From NCBI RefSeq assembly GCF_019399895.1, contig NC_091876.1, positions 5,742,381 through 5,806,380 of the forward strand: a stretch of DNA of 64,000 nucleotides, written 5' to 3'. This document shows, in pieces, positions 49,101 through 62,554 of the stretch. The notes beneath the pieces were generated by a model. It made no database searches. It was not told the origin of the DNA and saw only the letters and a list, made by a program, of their open reading frames with translations. Origin of the DNA: Cardiocondyla obscurior (lineage: Eukaryota > Arthropoda > Insecta > Hymenoptera > Formicidae). Each line of letters begins with the position of its first letter. The stretch's first letter is position 1. Position numbers and translations under genes: made by a program.

Positions 49101-52100
49101 CCGCACCGGTGAGAGACGAGAGGAGGACCGGCGCGGTCCTCGAAGGAGAGCGGGAATTAGCGCGAGCGCCGGCATTCATCTCGCCGGGACTTTTCGACCG
49201 TTAATTACGTAAGAGCCCGTAATTTTTCAATATAACCGAGACCTTAATCCTCCGACGATGTGCCGTGTAATCGCTTAGCGGCACGTCCGCGCGACGCGAA
49301 CGACGTCGTAGGCTGATGCCCGGATGGGCTTTGTCCGCACGTCCAGGCGTATCGGTGCACAGCCACAGCCGAGAGACACCAAGCTTTTTCGGGAACGGCC
49401 GGACGATTAATTTGTAATGGACACCGCGATTCGAAAGTACACCGTTACGCAACGCTCAAACGACCATCTTTACGGCTGATCGCGAATATACGGAGTTAAA
49501 CTACGTTTGACCCTTAATTAATTGTACTTAAGCCGCTAGGATAATTACGGCCGCTTATTAAACGTTTTGTTACGTCGATTGATAAAATTAATAATCGATA
49601 GACATAATAATTCTAATCAGAAAATATAATTTCTTTATCTCCCACATTTCGAATAAATCAGACGGCGTTATTATAATTGTAATATACGATTAATTAGGAG
49701 ATAAGGAGACGCGTTAATTTTGATCGACGTCTACATGATCGATCGCTTTGATATTTGAATAAACGTGCTTCAAGCATCGCAGAACACGAGGTGTCCTTTG
49801 AGCGTCGAAGTCCGCAGCGTCTTGACGCACGGCGTGATGTAATTTCGCGTCGCAACCGCGTCAATCACGCGCGGGATTTTTTCCTTTTTTTTTTTCAGCC
49901 GCGTCGATCTAGTAAAAAATCCCTCTGAGCGCCGTATAAAAATACGCGATTGCGTCCGAAGTTGCATATTTATCGCGCGAGTCTGCGCCACCACGGAAAG
50001 GTTCTTACGCAATTTTCCATTCTCCTCTTCGGACGAGAGCGTTAGGTCCGATTTCACGCGGCGATGCTCGTCACCGGCGCGCAATTTATTTTATGTAAAC
50101 GCGCGCCGTGTATATTCTTGCCGGTTTAAAAAACTGTGCGGATCAAATAATAGAGAATTAGCGCGCGACAATGTAGGAAACTCTCGTTAAAAGCGGCAAC
50201 GTTTTAATTTGTTTAGAAGACACGTTGCGTCACGCGGTACAACAAAATTCGCAGCAGTTCTATACGTATATAATTACACGGTTGTCCGCAATTTGCCACG
50301 TATATTGCGCGAAAGCGCGTATAAAATTCAGAACGCGGATTCGCGCATGCAAATGAAATTAGAAGACTGCGCGAGACGTAAATCTTGTTTTTACGACGTC
50401 GTAAAAAAAGGTAACGACGTAATTGCGCCTCCTTTCGAGATAAAATTAAGAATTAAATTTTTCAAGTTATGGTGCAGGAACGTGAGCAGATGCCACGTGC
50501 TATAATATCCCCGTCTCGCAACCTTCCGCGCTAAGCCTCACCGTTTAATGCGGCACGTCCGAATTTATCGGATATCGATGATCATTCGGCGCGCCACCCT
50601 CCGCTCCGCTTTTAACTCCGCTGACAGGGGAAGAGGGGAACGATCGAAAGAACCTGCGGAACGCGTCGCGCGATTCCGTCCCGGAATTCGACGATCCCGC
50701 GGAATGCCCGCGTCTGGCATAGACACGTAATTCGCGCTCTCTCACGATGTTCTCGCATATACATCCGTATCGATAGCTCCGCCGCGGCCGTGCCTCGCAT
50801 GCGCTCCGTTCTAACATAATTCACGTACACACAAGCCGCCGCCGCCGCCGCCGATGTTGCCTGATGAATGACTTTGCAATTATATTCTCATCAGCTCTCT
50901 CGCCTCGCTCCGAGTCTCACCGTTAACCCGGGCCGTTTGTGGACGTCGTGCCTGTGTCGTTTGTGCATGCGTCCACCTCGCCGCTCGGAGAAACGCCGCC
51001 CGTGTTTATGCGCGGAGGGAGTCAAAAGGGACGTTCAGATACTCGAATACCTGCGCACGCTTCTCGACCGTATTCCCGACCCGGTGCGACGGCGGCGAGT
51101 AATTTTTGTCGCGATGTCCAGCGGCGGTAATTAGCACGGTATTGTCAGCATAGAAATCGCGCGGCGTTTTCCGCGTGAGCGCGATGAATGAAATTTCAAC
51201 GTCGCCGTATGCGGCATCGAATTCGCTCGCCGGGCACTCCGGAGGTACGCGGACACGCGGATCGGAATGCGGAGTCTTCGCGACGGAGAAGCGTCATCTT
51301 AACCGGCCGTGCTTGCACGGGCGATTAACAATGCGAATTATTCCCATGCTGATGTTAATCGTGACTTGACCGACGAATTTACCGTAGACAGAGCTTGGAA
51401 GAATTAGTGGACGATATTTAATACTTTGATCTTAAGAAAAAAAAAGATGAATAATAATTTTATGATTTAATCGGATTGAAATGATCAAGTGAGATTTATA
51501 GGAATGCTTTTAGACGATTGAAAAATTGGTCAGAGAGGAGGTCGTTTGATAAAAAAATCGAGCGGGTATCAACGATAAGATAATAACATTAATTCTCGTA
51601 ACGAACGCCGTCACTCCGATAAGTTCGGCATCCGCTCTCTCGTTCGTTTCTTGAAAGAGGTCCTGCTTATCGCGAGCGTGGGTTCCAAAATGCAAGAAAA
51701 AGAAAATAGTTCTGTCGCGAGTACGCCTTTAAACGGCCGCACTTTGTAGAAAGTGTCACGCGTGTCACCGCACGCGGCGGTAATTAATGAGGCGATCGCG
51801 CGGCTCGAATCTTAATTATTTATCGCTGCACCGTTGATTAATTACGGCCAACTGTACACCGGTTCGTGATGTATCGCGCGGATAAGCAGTGACGTTGTGA
51901 GTGACAAATCGTACGTTTTTTTTTCCTCTCTTTTTTTTTTTTTTATTTCGTGCCCTTTCTCCTTTCCCTGTCTCTTTCTCCCTTTCCCTCCGCCCCCGCT
52001 TCCCATGTCTCTTTCTTTTTCCGCTTTGCCTTGCTTCTTGCGCCGCGGTCGTAACAGGTCACGCGAAAGAATATTCGAAACGTGCGCGTGGAATTTCGAA

Positions 52101-55100
52101 AGGAGACTGAAAGTACGCTTGGCAGGCGACGGTCGAACGAAAGGGGGAAAAAGAAAATAATAAAAAAAATAAATAAATAAAAAGTCTGCCGAGAGGTTCT
52201 AGTAAAAAACGAATTTGCGAGCGTCTCGCTATCAACTACTTCGCAAGACCACGATTTTTCTTCCTCGCGGCACCGAGCCGCGACCTCGGAAGATTTTTGC
52301 GGAGCTGCTCACCGAGCCGGACACACACCCGTACGAAAATATGATGGCGCCTTATCTCGCCGGGCAAGTGTTAAACATTTACACGCGATAAGAGGCAGGT
52401 TAGCACAAATGGCACATGTGGTGCCGCAGGTTCTGCCTGGAAATTAAGACATTACGCCTAAGGCTATAATTACTCGCGGTGACGACGGCCTAGTATTTTT
52501 TTTTTTTTTTTTTCTGCCTCAGAGCAAATTTCCGATCGCAAATAATCGCTCGAGACGATGTTAATTACTTGAAAAATTAGGACCGCTGCTCGCCGTCAAA
52601 TATTATGAAACCACCGCGCCGCCGTTCGAGAGGTGTTCGGGGCGGTCGTTCAAGCATTCCATCTACGCGAATGCAAATTGTGTAGGTACGCGCTCGTTGA
52701 TACGTACAATTCCGCGTCTTTTAACCGCGAGGAAACCGTGATTTTGCTGATCACCGTGATGTTGTACTCTCATAATACAGAGTCGCAAATTGTATCTGTA
52801 TTACATCATTATGCGATTCTCTGTCGCAGCAATTATGGGCGCCGGGAAACAAGTGAAACGACGAGGCACGGCCGCTTGTCGAGTGTGAAAGAGAGAATCG
52901 AACGAGAAAAGGCGAGGTTGGAAAAAGGCGAGTCGCGAGGGAATTTCGCCGACACTTCGCCTCCTGGTACTAATTACTTAAACTCGCAATTAAACGCACC
53001 CTCGCGGCGCGAGAGAAAGAAATCGCGGATGCGTGGATTCGCACCTCCCGCTTGGCTCGTCACCTTCGCGCGCGCGCGCCTGCAAATGAGATCTCTTTTC
53101 TTCCCGGCGCGTTTAATTAAGACTGCGTTCTACGCGTCCAAGCGTGTACGCAAACAAAAGTATGAATAGCTAGACGAGGGAAGAATTTCATTACGTTTTG
53201 CGAACATTTACTCGTTAATTTATTTATTTATTTCTATATTTTTTTTATCGTTTATTCTTTCTCTTTTTTTTTATTTTATTTTTTTAAACTTGTAGAGCTT
53301 CTCGCGATGTATTTTATTGGGTCAATTTTTCGATTTTATTAAAGTAGAAAAGTAATCTGTTTTCTAAATGAGTTTCTCCGCCTGGCAAACTTTGGGAATG
53401 CTCGCGAGTAGGTTGCCACCGCTTATCACTATGCCTCTTTTGCACGGTATACCGAATCAAAGCGCACGCGCGTTCGTATCTGACGCATTAAATGCGATAT
53501 ATACGCGTCGGGCGCGTGGTCACGCATGCGTTCGACGTGGCTGGATCCAATCAGGATTCGCACCCGAGGGCGACGGATGGGAGAGAAAAATGGCTTTCGC
53601 GATACTTACAGTGTCTGCTTTCGCGAAAGTCTTGAAAGAAATTAAGCTCCGTCCTTCCCGACTGTTCCAAACTTTTTTTTTCGATATCTCGCGCGAAATC
53701 CCTAGAAAATTATTAAAAACGGTTTTCTTCTCTCGCGCCGAAGCTGTTGTCCATTCTAAAAAGAATAGCCGAGTAGCACGCCGCGCGGATTTCGGCTTAT
53801 AAACAAATTCTGATTTTTTTTTTTTCCTTTTACAAACGCATGTAAGAGCATTGTCGATATAATTTCAACCAACTGTAAGTTCTAAGTAGAACAAAGCTAA
53901 ATGTAATATTTATTTCATCTGCGGAAGCTATCGATTCCGCGCCGTCGAGTTTACAAATGGCTCGAATAAATCGCGTTTGCCTCCACGAAGAAATCGCTCT
54001 AGTGGCCTTGCCGGAATTAAAGTTGGTCGGAAGAATAATCTGCGAAACTTACCCACTTCAAAACTTCAACCGCCGATATTTCCAATCGGCTCTCCTTCGC
54101 GCTTGTCTCACGTAGAACTCTGTATTTCGCAAGCCGAAAGTTACATCGTTCTGTGCTAGGTATTGGTGAACTTTCCTCCCCCGCGCTTACCACAAATTTC
54201 AAAGAGACGCACTTCCATTAGTCCGATTACGCGACGTCCGCAACTCACAATGGCTCGTGCATTCGTATACTTTCGCGGTGAGTTAATTAAACTACGGGAA
54301 ATCTCGCTCGCGCGAAATTGATAAGCATATATTTGCTCTGTTCGTAACCAAGAGAGCTCGGCGCTGTTTCCGCTTCGAAAACACGCACAATAAACCCATA
54401 CATCATTCGTTACCTTGATTTATTTTCAAGGCGGTGGGCGCGCGTCATCGGGAAAAAAGAATCCGACAGAATTACTCATTTGGAATTTTATTTACGGCGC
54501 CTGGTCTTCTTTTATTCGAAACGCCGCTAGTCCGCTTGTCTCTCGTCTCGCGATCTTGATTATTAACATTATTACGAATGCGTCGTCGGCGGGCATTCGC
54601 GTGCGTTTTCAACTGCGTATTACACTTTGTTAGATTCGCGCAGCGGCCAAACGAGCGTGAAAACGAGAGTCCGGTCCATTTTATTGTCCGGTATAATACA
54701 AAACGGGGCGCGACATCAAAGACAACGGTTGCTATCGCCGCCGGTGGTGCGCACGGTTCTTATACTAAAACCTTCCGTAATTCTGTAAGCAGTCCTTTTA
54801 GTAATGGCTCGCGGATGTCGCCGACAGAGCCGTGCGAGCGTCACATGGCGCGAGTGCACGAAAATACAGAGTAATTACGTAAATATTCAACGGAATTCAA
54901 CCGTTCTTTCTCCCGGCTAACCCTGTTCCCGTTTGCAAGTGCTTTTGCGTCGGAATTCGTTGTTCAGTAACTCGCCTGCGGCGAATTAATCTGATGTGGC
55001 CCTTAGCGGTAATTTTATTTTTTTTCACCAACTCCACATTCTGATTTTTATTTTCTAATTTTATTTATTTCTTTTCAACCGCCGATTTCCGGCTCGGCTA

Positions 55101-58100
55101 GTATTTTCAGTCCCGTTCAGGTTTTTAAAACGTTAAGTTTCTTTTTTATTTTTATTTTTCGTGAACAGTACGATTTATTATAACAAATGCATTGTGTACA
55201 CTTGTGATAAAATCCGATTAAACGTTCTCGGGTTACTTCGCGATTTTCACGTGGAAATTCCGAAGCTTAATTTTATCCGACTAACTTGACCCCTGCGCGG
55301 CGCTTTAATTGCAGATCGCGTTTCAATTTGAAATTAATCTTATTGTGAACGTGATTGCTGTTAATGCAAATATTACATGAGAGAGATGCGTATCAATTAA
55401 TGACAACGTAGTACACGCGGAGGAAAAAAAACAGCAAAATATGTTAGATAAACTTTTTTTTTTGGGGGAAGGGGACGAATACATTTTAAAAGAGAATAAA
55501 ATGTTTTAATATTCTCCAGGCAGATAGCGTAAAAAATATTCCCTTCTTTCTCTCCTCCCATTTTTTATCACTTGCGATTTCTAGTGAATCTCGGGGGAAG
55601 ATAGTTCGGCGGCCACAAATCATCGTCGCAGAAAGCTAATTTACGGGCGCGTACGGCTTAGGAAAGTATCTATGCCCCGAACGCGCTGGTCCAGCGAAAC
55701 GTGGGAAGTTGAAAAATGCGAATGCCCATTAAAGATTCGGTGACGGTCTCCTTCGTGGTCCTCGCCGAGTCATCGGTTACCGGTTTCTCCGGGCGTCCCA
55801 CCGGCGCTAATTTACTGGTCGGCTTACTACGATTAGCCAGATTCTTTGTCACCTATATCGAGCCAGGTGTCTCGACAGCCATTTATATCGGTTCTTCTTT
55901 GAAATGCGAACGCGATCCGAGATATATATCTCGTTCGGAAGCGCACGGGTTTTCGTTTCAACAAAAAGATAGCGTTTATTTTGGATACATATGAGAAAAA
56001 CTTAGCAATGTTATTCTCCGCGCCAGGCTGCTCGATAATTCCGTCTCGTCTTTTTTTTTTTTCTTTTTTTTTTTATTTTCCAGGACAGCGACTTTTCGCG
56101 ACCTCTTCGTTTGATAATATCTCGGGCGATAACAATAGAGGTTAATACGCGCGTGATCTGCGGATGACTCGGGGATACTGTATAGAGACTACTCGAAAAC
56201 CGGCGTCCGGGGTGAATGGTGAATAATTTATGAACGCGTACCGGAAAACGAGAAAAGCGGAGGGGGGAGAGAGGGACCAGGCATGGTAAATCGGTCTACT
56301 TTTCACGGCGTCTCTTGCCTGCGGGTGAGCGGTCGTGGAAACTCTCTGGAAAATTGCAGGCCTGAAAAATTATACGATTTAAGCGACGGATCGAGGCGCT
56401 CGGTGTTTGAGGATTTCACGTATATATCGCGCGACGTATACCCGAGAGAGAAGCTGCGAGCGAAGCCCAGGGGTCTCGAGATATGGAATCCTGGAGACCT
56501 GGTTATCCTAATATGACACGTTCGGACGTGACCGGCAACCTCCCGTCGGGAGCCTTTAATATATTCCTACCTGATGTCCTCGAAAGAGGCCGGGTCGCTA
56601 CTTTCAGGGCCGCATCCGAATTCCTATGCGTTGTTCCTGTGTTCTTCGGACGTGATATCGATCTACGATCATATATCAACGATATCAGCCGACTATTTAT
56701 GCAAAGAGCGATTTTGCAAAAGGAAAGCGCACATCTTCTTTAGGAAAGAACTGTTTTCGTTTTGCAAATCCTCCCTGACGAGATATAATCCTCTCGGCCG
56801 AACGGCCCTTCTGCCACGGGTTTAGTATTAAAAATGACATAATATTGATGCTCAATGTCGAGATATCGCGTTATTCAGAGGTAAAATAATTTGCCGGCTT
56901 ATTACAGAAATGCTAAATTATCGTGATAAAATGCTTACATTTTGTATACATCGGCCTTTTGTGCGTCCCAGTTTTATAAGTTACCTTCAATTTCGACCGA
57001 CAGAGACCAACGTCTCGCTGGGCAAAGCGAATCCTTGAAGACGCGAACATAGTAAGCGTAATGATACGTACCGAGAAAGTAATAACCGCTTCGTTGGACA
57101 GGTAAAGCCTCGTAATAACAGTATTGACACGTTTGACAAGAAAATAGGTCTGGCAATTTATTCGCGTAAGTGTGTTGCAAAAAAATCAATTTATCGCGCT
57201 CGAGAAAAAAAAAAAAAGAAAAAAAAAAATCTCCGGCCAACCTACTTTAATAAGAACTGACATAACGAGAATCTTACACTGTCCGCGAACGTAATCTCTT
57301 ACTTCTACACTCCGAGAACCTCCGAGATCTAATTAACAATTTCAATATCTAACCGTAAAACTTGCGACAAATATGCACGTCTTACTTAACGAATTCGAGA
57401 CTCCCGAGAGTCGAGAGGGAAACGTTTCGCCCGCGGCGGAGAAAAAAAATATATAAAAAAAAAAAAGAAAAAGGCTAGCGAAGCGAAGTTGCGGAATTGC
57501 TCGAAAAGTTTGCCGGGCACCGAACGCAAACGCACGCATAATGCGTGGCGTAATGTATTCGAATGGCGCGTAATATTGTCGGCCGGCTCGCGCGCTCGGG
57601 TGGCCCGATATTATTTTTGAAAATCTCCCGCAAACGACGTCGCATTCCAGGGTGGGGCAACCTCGGCATTAAATCATCTCGCGCGGCGCAGCCACCAGCA
57701 GGGGCCACCGTTCCCGGCCGCCAATGCATATGGCAGTGGGTGTCAGTACTTGGTAGTTACTACCATCGTCCATCCGACCTCGTCGTAATCGTCCGACGAA
57801 CTTCTCGGTTTATCGCGAGCGTGCTCCCCGGCGTCGTTAATAAATTTCTTTTCGCCCGGCAATTCTCGCTCTTGTCGCTTTCCGTTTCCGTTCATCTCGT
57901 TTTCCTCCCCCCCTCCCCCCGTGACTCTTTACTTAATTTGTCGGCACTCCGCTAATGAAGAAATCGCGAGATCAAATCTCCGGCTCTTTTATCGAACTCG
58001 GCGTTGGGATTTTATTCGAAATCGACAATTGGTTACAATACCCGCGCTTTTCGTTTTACAAGTAATTACGTTATCTCGTTGTACGATGATACGAAAATTT

Positions 58101-58759
58101 TAATCGCACCGCACGGGAATGGCTTCCGCGCGCGGCTGTAAATTCAATCGGAAACCAACTAACGCGTCCACGCTAAGTTATTAAAGGCATGGTTAAAAAT
58201 GCAAAAATAATTTCGAACGGTATGTAAACTGCGTCAAATTGTGGCGAGCGAGTATTATATCGGATATATTGTAAGCCGACAGCGGACGGCGATGTTTCAT
58301 CCAAACCGTTCAAATCGGATTTTATGATAAATGAATCATTTCGACGTGAGATAGAAACGGTGAACGATCACGGAAGTATATACTACGATAAACAAAAGTT
58401 GGGTATTAAACACTTTCGCATTCCGGCTCGGTATTTATTCCGGATGGCGAGCGACTGAAATCACTGAAACGTTGGATCTAAAATTGCTGAGCGACACCGA
58501 GGAAAGGATTTTTTTTTTTTTTTTTTTTTCTTTAATTCGCGTCGCCGATCGCGGCAGCGCTAAATGCCCCCCTCGTTTGCGATTCGCGTGGAAGGAACGG
58601 GTCGAGTATTCGCGTCCGTCTGAAACTTTATGTTCTATAGGGGGGTCTCCTCTCGCGTCCGAGAGATGGGACCGACAAACCGAACGGCCGTTCGTTCTAC
58701 CAACGAGAGCAAACACTTCGGGCTCTCGGAGAAGGCACTTCCGATCAAACATAGTACGG

Positions 58760-58800
58760 AAGAGAGCAAACGAAAGAGAGAGAGAGAAAGAGAGAGAGAA
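58760..58800 (+). repeat. (GA)n-rich microsatellite
   Basis: GAGAGAG runs interrupted by AAA, ending 11 bp before a palindromic E-box. Candidate GAGA-factor sequence. Confidence 0.9.
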
Positions 58801-58811
58801 ATCCACACATG

Positions 58812-58825
58812 TATACACGTGTATA
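58812..58825. promoter_or_regulatory. 14-bp palindrome TATACACGTGTATA with E-box core
   Basis: A perfect palindrome centred on CACGTG (58,816-58,821). It directly follows a GA repeat, an arrangement plausible for an insect enhancer or promoter. The binding protein is not known. Confidence 0.35.
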
Positions 58826-60113
58826 TATTCACGTATGCAATCTGGAGAACGAGGGAGGCTCGCTCGTATCTGATGGACGGACGTATCATCCTGGACCGAA
58901 AGAAACACGTGGCGGATCCGCACACATGCTCGTCCACTCCCAGGGTATCCCTAATTAGGCTCGGTACACGCTTCGAGTGCTCTCTTTCTCTCTCAACTAC
59001 TTCGCCTCTGAGTAAAAGCGTGCGCACGCGCGCCCATCTATACGGAACTTTCGTACACATTTGGCACACGTGGGTGGCGATTACTCGAGTACCCTTTGAG
59101 GGCACTCAAGAGTTAGCGGTTGGATCCGAATTGGCGCGAGGATCGCTCATCTATGGGCACCGAAGACTGTTCTTAATTACTGGGAATGAATCGCTATCTG
59201 ATCGCATTTTTTTTTTTTTTTTTTTTAATGAATGATTTAATAACGTGACGAATAGTCGTGAATATCACGTAAAATTATTAATTATAATATGTCGTTAGTC
59301 TCAAACGTGTGAACTGCTATAAGATCACACAGCGTATTAAAAAAAGGTAACATTTTAATTTGTATATCAATGGACTTTTATGCAGACACGGTATTTTTAC
59401 GAATAATTAGTTTCGATGGGACAGTTTAATTACGCGTGAAATTTTTTTGGCTTTTTTTTTTTTCACGTCGTTATACCGCGGTCGGGAATTTATTTTTGGA
59501 ATAGACGGCGCGTAATGGTTTATAACCATCGCGCGATGTTTTACAGGTGGATTGACGCGAAAAGAATTCCGACGTATTTGACACACGTGCCGGGGGATTT
59601 GAATTTGTAATTCAACGCTTTTGTCGATCCCGTGGAAATTGAATGCGCTAGTTAATGGCACCCGAATTCGTACCGGTGTCACGTATTTGACGGTATGATG
59701 GCGATACTTATACAATAAGGCACGCGAATCGGATGCGCGTTAATGCGCGTGTGCATGTCACTTCTCTTACCTGCGAGAAGAGCCGCGTTGCATAGAAATA
59801 ACTTGCGTGCACGCACGATCCGCGTTGGAATCTTACCGTTTCTGTTTGTCCTCGCGAGCGCCGGACCGTGAAATAATTATGACAAAGCGTAACTTTATCT
59901 AAATAAAAATTTACCGCGAATGAATCCTTTTTGCGTTTTGACATTTGGAAGCGTCATCGCGCCCGCTTATCGGCCCACAGGTGAAAGCTCGATGGAAATT
60001 GATTTACGTTTTCGACCCGATCGCCCGAGTCTTGTTTCGTTCGAGTGATCTCGAGCCATCGCGTGCCCATTAATTGATGACAGCAACCCTCGTCGCGACT
60101 AGCAACGCCCACG

Positions 60114-60142
60114 GTGCGTGCGTGCGGTGCGTGCGGTGCGTG
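60114..60142 (+). repeat. 9-bp tandem repeat (GTGCGTGCG)
   Basis: About three units of a GTGC-based 9-mer, starting with an extra GTGC. Confidence 0.85.
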
Positions 60143-60923
60143 CTTATGCATCGAGGTAAGCTGATGATGATGATCTTTTATAGTCGCGTCTTCAGTGTAT
60201 CTGTCGGCTAATTAAACGGCGACACTTGTTACCCGTCACGCTCGCTTAGCTACGACGGTTCCATGAACGATGTTTCGACTTTTATCGGCGGTATTATTCC
60301 ACCGTTAACTTTCTCCCGCGTTTCATGATTTTCAAGGATCTCCGTGAGGTTTTCGCGCAAATTAATTTGCCATCGCTGACGTGGGCGTCGATCGACAGAC
60401 GTAATCACCATCGTTTTTAAATCAATAGGAAAATTACGTTATAATTATTAAATTAAAGGCGGGACAGTCCGTAAAAATCGTACGTAACACTCGACGCTTT
60501 CTGTAAAATCCGGCAGAAGGTACGGACACGTCGGCCGTGTGTTTACCTTCGATTTACGACGGTGCATAATTAGCCAGGCCAAAAGTGAAACCACTGTTTA
60601 CGGTGCCGGCCGAGCGAATCCTCGGCTGGATCGAAACGACAGCTTCGAGAGCTACCGCCGAGAGAGAGATATTTGAGAAAAAATTGACACCGTCGGCCGT
60701 GGATACGCGGCGCGGCGGCAGCGCGGCGAGTTCTCTCCTCTCGCTGGCAGCCGGATTCATGAATAATTTATCGCCGCGGCAAACGCCGAGACAAGTTGTC
60801 GCGGGTACGGCGGCCTTCCAACTTTAATTCTCGATTTCGCGCGCGCCGTTTGAACGTGTAATTTCGCCGTCAAGGCGGAAACGAAATTTTTCAGCAATGT
60901 AATGCGCGGCCGATATCGACGAG

Positions 60924-60976
60924 AAGGGGGTGGCAGGAGGATCGAGGGGGGGAGAAGGAGGAAAAGGGGGCCCCCC
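60924..60976 (+). other. G-rich stretch ending in GGGGGCCCCC palindrome
   Basis: Several G-runs of five to seven end in a G5C6 junction (60,966-60,976). It may form a quadruplex or a hairpin. No gene is associated. Confidence 0.5.
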
Positions 60977-62501
60977 GACGTGTGACGGTTGGTTTTTCAA
61001 TTTCGCCGAAATTTCACCGTGAATTTACCGACATGATGGACGTTTAATCGAGCGCGCTTCAACGAGTATCCGCAAAATAAACATCGTTCCGCGCCGATGA
61101 TTATTTCGCGATGTGTCCCGCTATACCGGCGGAAAAAAAGAGAAAAAAAAAAGGAGAGAAAAATAGAGAAATTAACACGGCGCACGCGTTCGGGATTTAT
61201 GGATTCTTGTCCGGCCACGTGGCAAATTAGGGAGTTTATCTGTAAACGTCCGACTCTCGCTCCGCCGAAAGACGCCCGACGAATTCTTAACAGTTTCTTC
61301 GTGGGTGCTCTCGGATCCGGCGTTTTACAGCCTCTTTGTTTTTGCCGCACAATTCGGGCGTAGCGTGACGGCTCTTTCTTTTTATTCAGGCCCGAGGGGC
61401 AGGATCATCGTCCCCGTGAAGCGTGCCTTCTCGTCCGGCGAAGCTTTTCGACGAATTTAATTGCGCATCTCTAATTAATTGATCCGCCGGTGCGTCTTAT
61501 TAACGTCCCCCTGCCTCCCGCCGGTATCTCGACCCCGCTTTCGCGTCGTCCGGAGAAGCAGTGACATTTAATAGGACGCGCAGAGTTACATAATGTCCCG
61601 GCAACATGATATTATAGGGTTTCGACGATATGGGGGCTAATGGTTCGCCATTACTGAACGTATAAGATTTCCCGTTCTCGGTAGATGAATTTTTGGATTA
61701 CACAGATGGCTACATTACCGCGTCGCGTAACTTCGAGAGATAGCGCGACTCCTTTGAATCTACGACGATCTTCGGCCGGAATTCCTTGATAGCGAACGTG
61801 TCAAATCATTTTTTTTTTCTTTTCGTGATAAATCTTTTCTACGCGGTATTCTTTCGTCGAAGAATCAACGCCGCGGCTCATCGATGACTCAGGGTGTTTC
61901 TCGTCGCCGAGACGTTAACTGGCTAGTCACGATGCACATGTTCGGCCGGGGAAACGTGGCGTGTTTCCCGTGGTTGTTGCGCGGCACCCGTGTGCACGCG
62001 CAGCACGGCAAAAGGACGAGAAGCGCGTCAAGTGTCATGCGCGAGGTTATTGACATTATTGACCAAATATTGGCCCGCCTCGTGAGAAACGCCGGTTCCC
62101 TTTTATCGTTGTTGCCGGATCGCCGTTATGCCGACGACGACGATTCCCGTCGGGCTCGCTGTACACGCTGGATTTAAAGAGGCACATAAATCAGCTCGAG
62201 AATGTGTCTTTTATTTATTTATAATCGTTGCATGTTAAAAAAAATCAGGATTTATTATTATTATTTTTTTTAATTTTGACCGCGTCTCGTTGCGATATTA
62301 ATTTTCATGGCTCGCGCGTGAAAGAAAAAAAAATGAAAGAACACCGGCTAAATTCAGAAAGAGAGGAGACGGTCAGAGAGGTAATCAATGAAGATTCCCG
62401 AAGAGGTATCCGTCCCACGCATTCAGTGTGTCACACCGGAGACACGGTGGGTGCTCTCGAGACCCCGGTGTCACGAGGGGACCCGGGAGAGAGACGTCGT
62501 C

Positions 62502-62514
62502 GGTCACCGTGACC
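62502..62514. promoter_or_regulatory. Nuclear-receptor-type inverted repeat GGTCA-n3-TGACC
   Basis: GGTCA (62,502-62,506) and TGACC (62,510-62,514) form an IR-3 arrangement, the estrogen-response-element spacing. The symmetry extends to seven-base arms CGGTCAC/GTGACCG around one central base. In insects, candidates would be ERR or EcR/USP-class receptors, although EcR prefers a one-base spacer. Confidence 0.35.
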
Positions 62515-62535
62515 GTATCAGAATCCGTGACACGC

Positions 62536-62554
62536 CGACACCGCCGGGGTGTCG
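62536..62554. repeat. Inverted repeat CGACACC / GGTGTCG
   Basis: Seven-base perfect arms flank a five-base loop (GCCGG). It sits in a 180-bp stretch unusually rich in GGTGTCA/TGACACC-type motifs. Confidence 0.7.

Larger units (their letters stand above)
40551..52000. other. Gene-less downstream flank, CpG-rich
   Basis: CpG-rich DNA resumes at about 40,700 with many TAATTA/AATTAA homeodomain cores and NotI-type GCGGCCGC sites (40,721 and 47,735-47,785). AT-rich intervals lie at 42,000-42,340, 44,340-44,670 and 49,540-49,700. No open frame has a recognisable domain. Octamers occur at 41,086 and 50,347. Nothing genic is supported. Confidence 0.6.

Noticed and set aside
52633..53169. 178-codon + strand open frame
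   Set aside because: Composition changes along its length and no domain is visible; the frame could be chance, so I do not call a gene.
12949..55707. CGTGGGAA (Su(H)-type) sites at 12,949, 22,242 (minus) and 55,700
   Set aside because: Three copies of an 8-mer over 64 kb on two strands is close to chance, and they are not clustered.
58630..59235. 201-codon + strand open frame and its 162- and 156-codon antisense partners
   Set aside because: The frames read through GA repeats (alternating Arg/Glu) and a T run; no recognisable domain.
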